This document shows positions 62,634 through 64,000 of a DNA stretch of 64,000 nt, one piece after another. How positions within the stretch are numbered: the first letter of the stretch is position 1; every line of letters starts with the position of its first letter. A model generated the notes under the pieces. It was given only the letters and a program-made list of their open reading frames with translations. It had not been told where the DNA came from and ran no database searches. A program made the position numbers and the translations under genes. The DNA is taken from NCBI GenBank assembly GCA_963711375.1, contig CAVQDV010000005.1, positions 1,798,001 through 1,862,000 on the forward strand, written 5' to 3'. Origin of the DNA: CAVQDV01 sp963711375. Lineage in GTDB: Bacteria > Pseudomonadota > Gammaproteobacteria > Coxiellales > Coxiellaceae.

Positions 62634-64000
62634 TTAATCTACATCTTCAATCTTGTAATCTAGTCCAGGAGTCCAGTGAGTTGTTGATTTCAGCTCATCC
62701 TCAGGTGACTTTACGCCACGAAAAAATAAGGAAGATATTTTTCGCTCTTCTTTCGGTTGCTCTTCATTAGGTGTATCTGCACCTGGTTTTGGCGATGTGA
62801 ATGATTGGCTCAAGGGGTTCGATTCACTGACCGCTTCTGCTGCAATAAATATTTTTATTTCACGCAGAACTCTCTCATCGCTAATGCACATTAGAGGCTT
62901 CTCTCCATTTTCATTGACCAGGTCTTTATTGGCTCCTGCTGATAAAAGAATTTTAAGGGCTTCTAAGTTATTCCTAACTGCAGCATCGTGAAGTGCTGTG
63001 TTACAAAAATAATCTTGGTAGTCAATTTTGGCCCCATGAGATAGTAGAACTGTCAACATGTCAATATTATTGAAACGAGCGGCCACTTTAAGATAACTAT
63101 TACATTCAAAACCACTGATATTTTCGTTAGGATTTACTCCCGAATTAATCAAAAATTCAACGATGTTGATATGGCCATTACGGACGGCCCTAAACATAAT
63201 TCCACTTTCTTTTGTTACACTAATAAATTTCATCAAAGAAGCTAGTAATTCTTTATCTCCATTAGCTGCCGCTATAATGGAAGCTTTTTTTAAATTATCT
63301 CCCAACAGGATATTTTTTTGAATAGCCTTAACTAAAAATTCTTTTGAACCAAATGCAGCAGCCACAACTGCTACATTCTCTTTTGTAAAATCGTTAGCCA
63401 TATGAAATAATTTTTCAAAGTGGTGAAGGTCTAAAAGATCAATTTTGTTATTTATTGCCGCCCATGCAAATAAGGGTAAAAATCTATTGCTGCTTAAATC
63501 CTTTTTTTCTTCTTCAAAAACACTGTCTAATTCATTTGTTGGCATTGATAACAAAATCGCTCCAACCTTGCAGTATTCTTTCACTTTGCCTAACTCACGA
63601 TTTCTTCCGGATAAAGTATCTACAATTTTTTTTCTAAACCCATCTACGTCAGATGGGTTACATCCAATGAAATAGGCTGAAAAATCTCTACCCCCCAAAA
63701 AGAGATAATGAATAGGCCGTTCTTTGACACCCAAAGCCATTAAAAGGAGGATATTATGTAAATTTCCAGTTTGAGTAAAACGTGCTATTGGGCTTACCCT
63801 ACCAGGAACGCCATTAGGATCAAGATCGGATGAAACCATAAAATCTGGGGGAATTCCTGAACATCCATTTGCGAAAAGAGTAAGTTTCAAGGTGGATAAG
63901 GACACGCCCTCTGGTAAGGCATTATATTCTAACAGTAAATCTAGGATTTTTGGGTCAACATTTCTGCCACCGTAACTAAATGCATATATGAGGTCTGGCT
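62634..64000 (-). CDS. Ankyrin-repeat protein, candidate effector (runs off right edge)
   Basis: The frame is open from 62634 to the right edge, so the N-terminus is missing; a GTG at 63905 is not the real start, since the upstream codons read naturally (YGGRNVDPKILDLLLEYNALP). Ankyrin repeats fill about the second half: NGHINIVEFLINSGVNPNE, FNNIDMLTVLLSHGAKID, NTALHDAAVRNNLEALKILLSAGANKD. The tail is Pro/Glu/Ser-rich and ends in DYKIEDVD. Ankyrin proteins are a common class of Dot/Icm substrates in Legionella and Coxiella. Its effector role here is inference. Confidence 0.8.
   Translation of the reverse strand, partial: PDLIYAFSYGGRNVDPKILDLLLEYNALPEGVSLSTLKLTLFANGCSGIPPDFMVSSDLDPNGVPGRVSPIARFTQTGNLHNILLLMALGVKERPIHYLFLGGRDFSAYFIGCNPSDVDGFRKKIVDTLSGRNRELGKVKEYCKVGAILLSMPTNELDSVFEEEKKDLSSNRFLPLFAWAAINNKIDLLDLHHFEKLFHMANDFTKENVAVVAAAFGSKEFLVKAIQKNILLGDNLKKASIIAAANGDKELLASLMKFISVTKESGIMFRAVRNGHINIVEFLINSGVNPNENISGFECNSYLKVAARFNNIDMLTVLLSHGAKIDYQDYFCNTALHDAAVRNNLEALKILLSAGANKDLVNENGEKPLMCISDERVLREIKIFIAAEAVSESNPLSQSFTSPKPGADTPNEEQPKEERKISSLFFRGVKSPEDELKSTTHWTPGLDYKIEDVD

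Noticed and set aside
1..64000. CRISPR array, rRNA genes, prophage
   Set aside because: No regularly spaced repeats, rRNA segments, or phage structural genes were seen anywhere in the window.

Overview
The window is low-GC, densely coded gammaproteobacterial chromosome. It most resembles Legionellales (Legionella, Coxiella or related intracellular lineages). The support for this is the gene order fis-purH-purD, an IcmF/IcmH pair of the Dot/Icm (type IVB) secretion type with no type VI genes nearby, a very large coiled-coil protein and an ankyrin-repeat protein of the kind such bacteria use as effectors, and many host-associated-looking orphan genes. The genus cannot be fixed from the sequence alone.

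Layout. 1-7.0 kb: end of proC, an M20 peptidase, an NSS transporter, a succinate-semialdehyde-type dehydrogenase and an acetolactate synthase on the minus strand, then a Fax-type GST-fold protein. 7.1-11.6 kb: a 1336-residue coiled-coil protein (candidate effector, preceded by a PmrA-like box) and a small partner. 11.6-24.6 kb: a long minus-strand housekeeping block (purK, purE, pfkA, mupP/gph, ubiG, an Hpt protein, a His-rich zinc-type exporter, sohB) running into icmF, a purD gene fused in frame to icmH, purH and fis. 24.7-30.2 kb: a small secreted protein, ileS-lspA-ispH, a pilin and tRNA-Lys(TTT). 30.2-40.0 kb: accessory DNA with a HigBA-type toxin-antitoxin pair with a probably leaderless promoter, a HEPN-like protein, a membrane protein, a hicB remnant, a DUF1543 gene, an intact-looking IS3-family element with a 3-bp target duplication, a TolB-like propeller gene beside a decayed copy, two secreted orphans and a decayed AbiE-like pair. 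40.4-46.8 kb: P-type proton ATPase, DUF389 protein, YiiX-like papain-fold protein, PF10091 glycoside-hydrolase-like protein, small membrane protein. 46.7-54.2 kb: pentose-phosphate cluster with tkt and a phosphoglucomutase/6-phosphogluconate dehydrogenase fusion on one strand and zwf-pgl on the other. 54.2-64 kb: FAD monooxygenase, orphans, two nested broken IS copies, an intact AbiEi/AbiEii pair with a palindromic operator, a membrane protein, ada, and an ankyrin protein running off the right edge.

How the parts fit: zwf, pgl, the gnd half and tkt cover most of the oxidative pentose-phosphate route, with the pgm half linking it to glucose-1-phosphate; purK, purE, purH and purD supply IMP synthesis. 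IcmF and IcmH stabilise the Dot/Icm channel, whose other genes lie outside the window. The two in-frame gene fusions (PurD-IcmH and Pgm-Gnd), the candidate effector with its PmrA-like box, and the HEPN/toxin-antitoxin island are the most unusual parts.
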